The notes under the pieces were generated by a model. The model ran no database searches. It was not told the DNA's origin and saw only the letters and a program-made list of their open reading frames with translations. A stretch of DNA of 13,875 nt from Pseudogracilibacillus sp037892545 (lineage in GTDB: Bacteria > Bacillota > Bacilli > Bacillales > Amphibacillaceae), in the NCBI RefSeq assembly GCF_037892545.1, contig NZ_JBBKBG010000047.1:1-13875 (forward strand). The letters are read 5' to 3'. Below, piece by piece: positions 13,841 to 13,875 of this stretch (within the stretch, counting starts at the first letter, position 1; each line of letters starts with the position of its first letter). The translations under genes were made by a program, and so were the position numbers.

Positions 13841-13875
13841 AAAAGAAATTATTTCCTTTTTTATTGTTTATTTTT
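13831..13875 (+). terminator. Intrinsic terminator of the flaG-fliD-fliS-fliT operon
   Basis: The 15-base arm at 13831-13845 (starts TAAACAAT, ends AAAAAAG) is perfectly complementary to 13856-13870, leaving a 10-base loop. The stem is almost all A-T, followed by TTTTT up to the window end. The 5' arm includes the last two sense codons and stop of fliT. Placement after the last gene of the block and the U tract support termination despite the low GC content of the stem. Confidence 0.78.

Noticed and set aside
1..13875. Undescribed defence, mobile or biosynthetic system
   Set aside because: Every plus-strand gene from 1091 on matches the known Bacillus deg-com-flagellar order; no transposase, integrase, toxin-antitoxin pair, CRISPR repeat or compositional break was seen.

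Overview
This window looks like chromosomal DNA from a low-GC, spore-former-type Bacillota, most likely a Bacillaceae relative of Bacillus subtilis. The evidence is gene content and order: yvyE, degS-degU, degV, comFA-comFC, yvyF-flgM-flgN-flgK-flgL, yviE-fliW-csrA, flaG-fliD-fliS-fliT. This matches the late-competence/late-flagellar block of Bacillus almost gene for gene. Base composition is AT-rich throughout and Shine-Dalgarno (SD) sequences are strong GGAGG types. The species cannot be named from the sequence alone. No mobile element, CRISPR array, rRNA or tRNA was seen.

Layout. Positions 1-153 are AT-rich and apparently non-coding. A sigma-A-type promoter (154-183) precedes an unrecognised small ORF of 44 codons (244-378), which ends in a hairpin shared as a convergent terminator with yvyE on the minus strand (402-1034). 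From 1091 to the end every gene is on the plus strand. First comes the DegS/DegU two-component system (1091-2967), then a DegV-family fatty-acid-binding protein (2992-3834), then the DNA-uptake genes comFA and comFC (3849-6037). The flagellar part starts with yvyF (6076-6501). A near-perfect sigma-D promoter overlapping its stop codon starts the flgM-flgN-flgK-flgL unit (6573-9813). A long hairpin (9820-9872) separates this from yviE-fliW-csrA (9905-11168). The last unit is flaG-fliD-fliS-fliT (11247-13840), closed by an intrinsic terminator at the window edge.

How the genes work together (known from the families). DegS phosphorylates DegU, which controls the choice between motility, competence and exoenzyme production. 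ComFA and ComFC help pull transforming DNA into the cell. FlgM restrains sigma-D until the hook-basal body is finished. FlgN and FliT are export chaperones for the hook-filament junction proteins FlgK/FlgL and for the cap FliD, and FliS is the flagellin chaperone. FliW and CsrA form the switch that couples flagellin translation to flagellin export.

Most notable points: flgN appears to start at a rare ATT codon placed ideally behind a strong SD; flagellin (hag) and comFB are absent from the positions they hold in B. subtilis; a strong hairpin divides the flagellar run; and an isolated small ORF has its own promoter, ribosome binding site and terminator. I see no convincing previously undescribed multi-gene system here. 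This is a conserved housekeeping/motility region with some local peculiarities.
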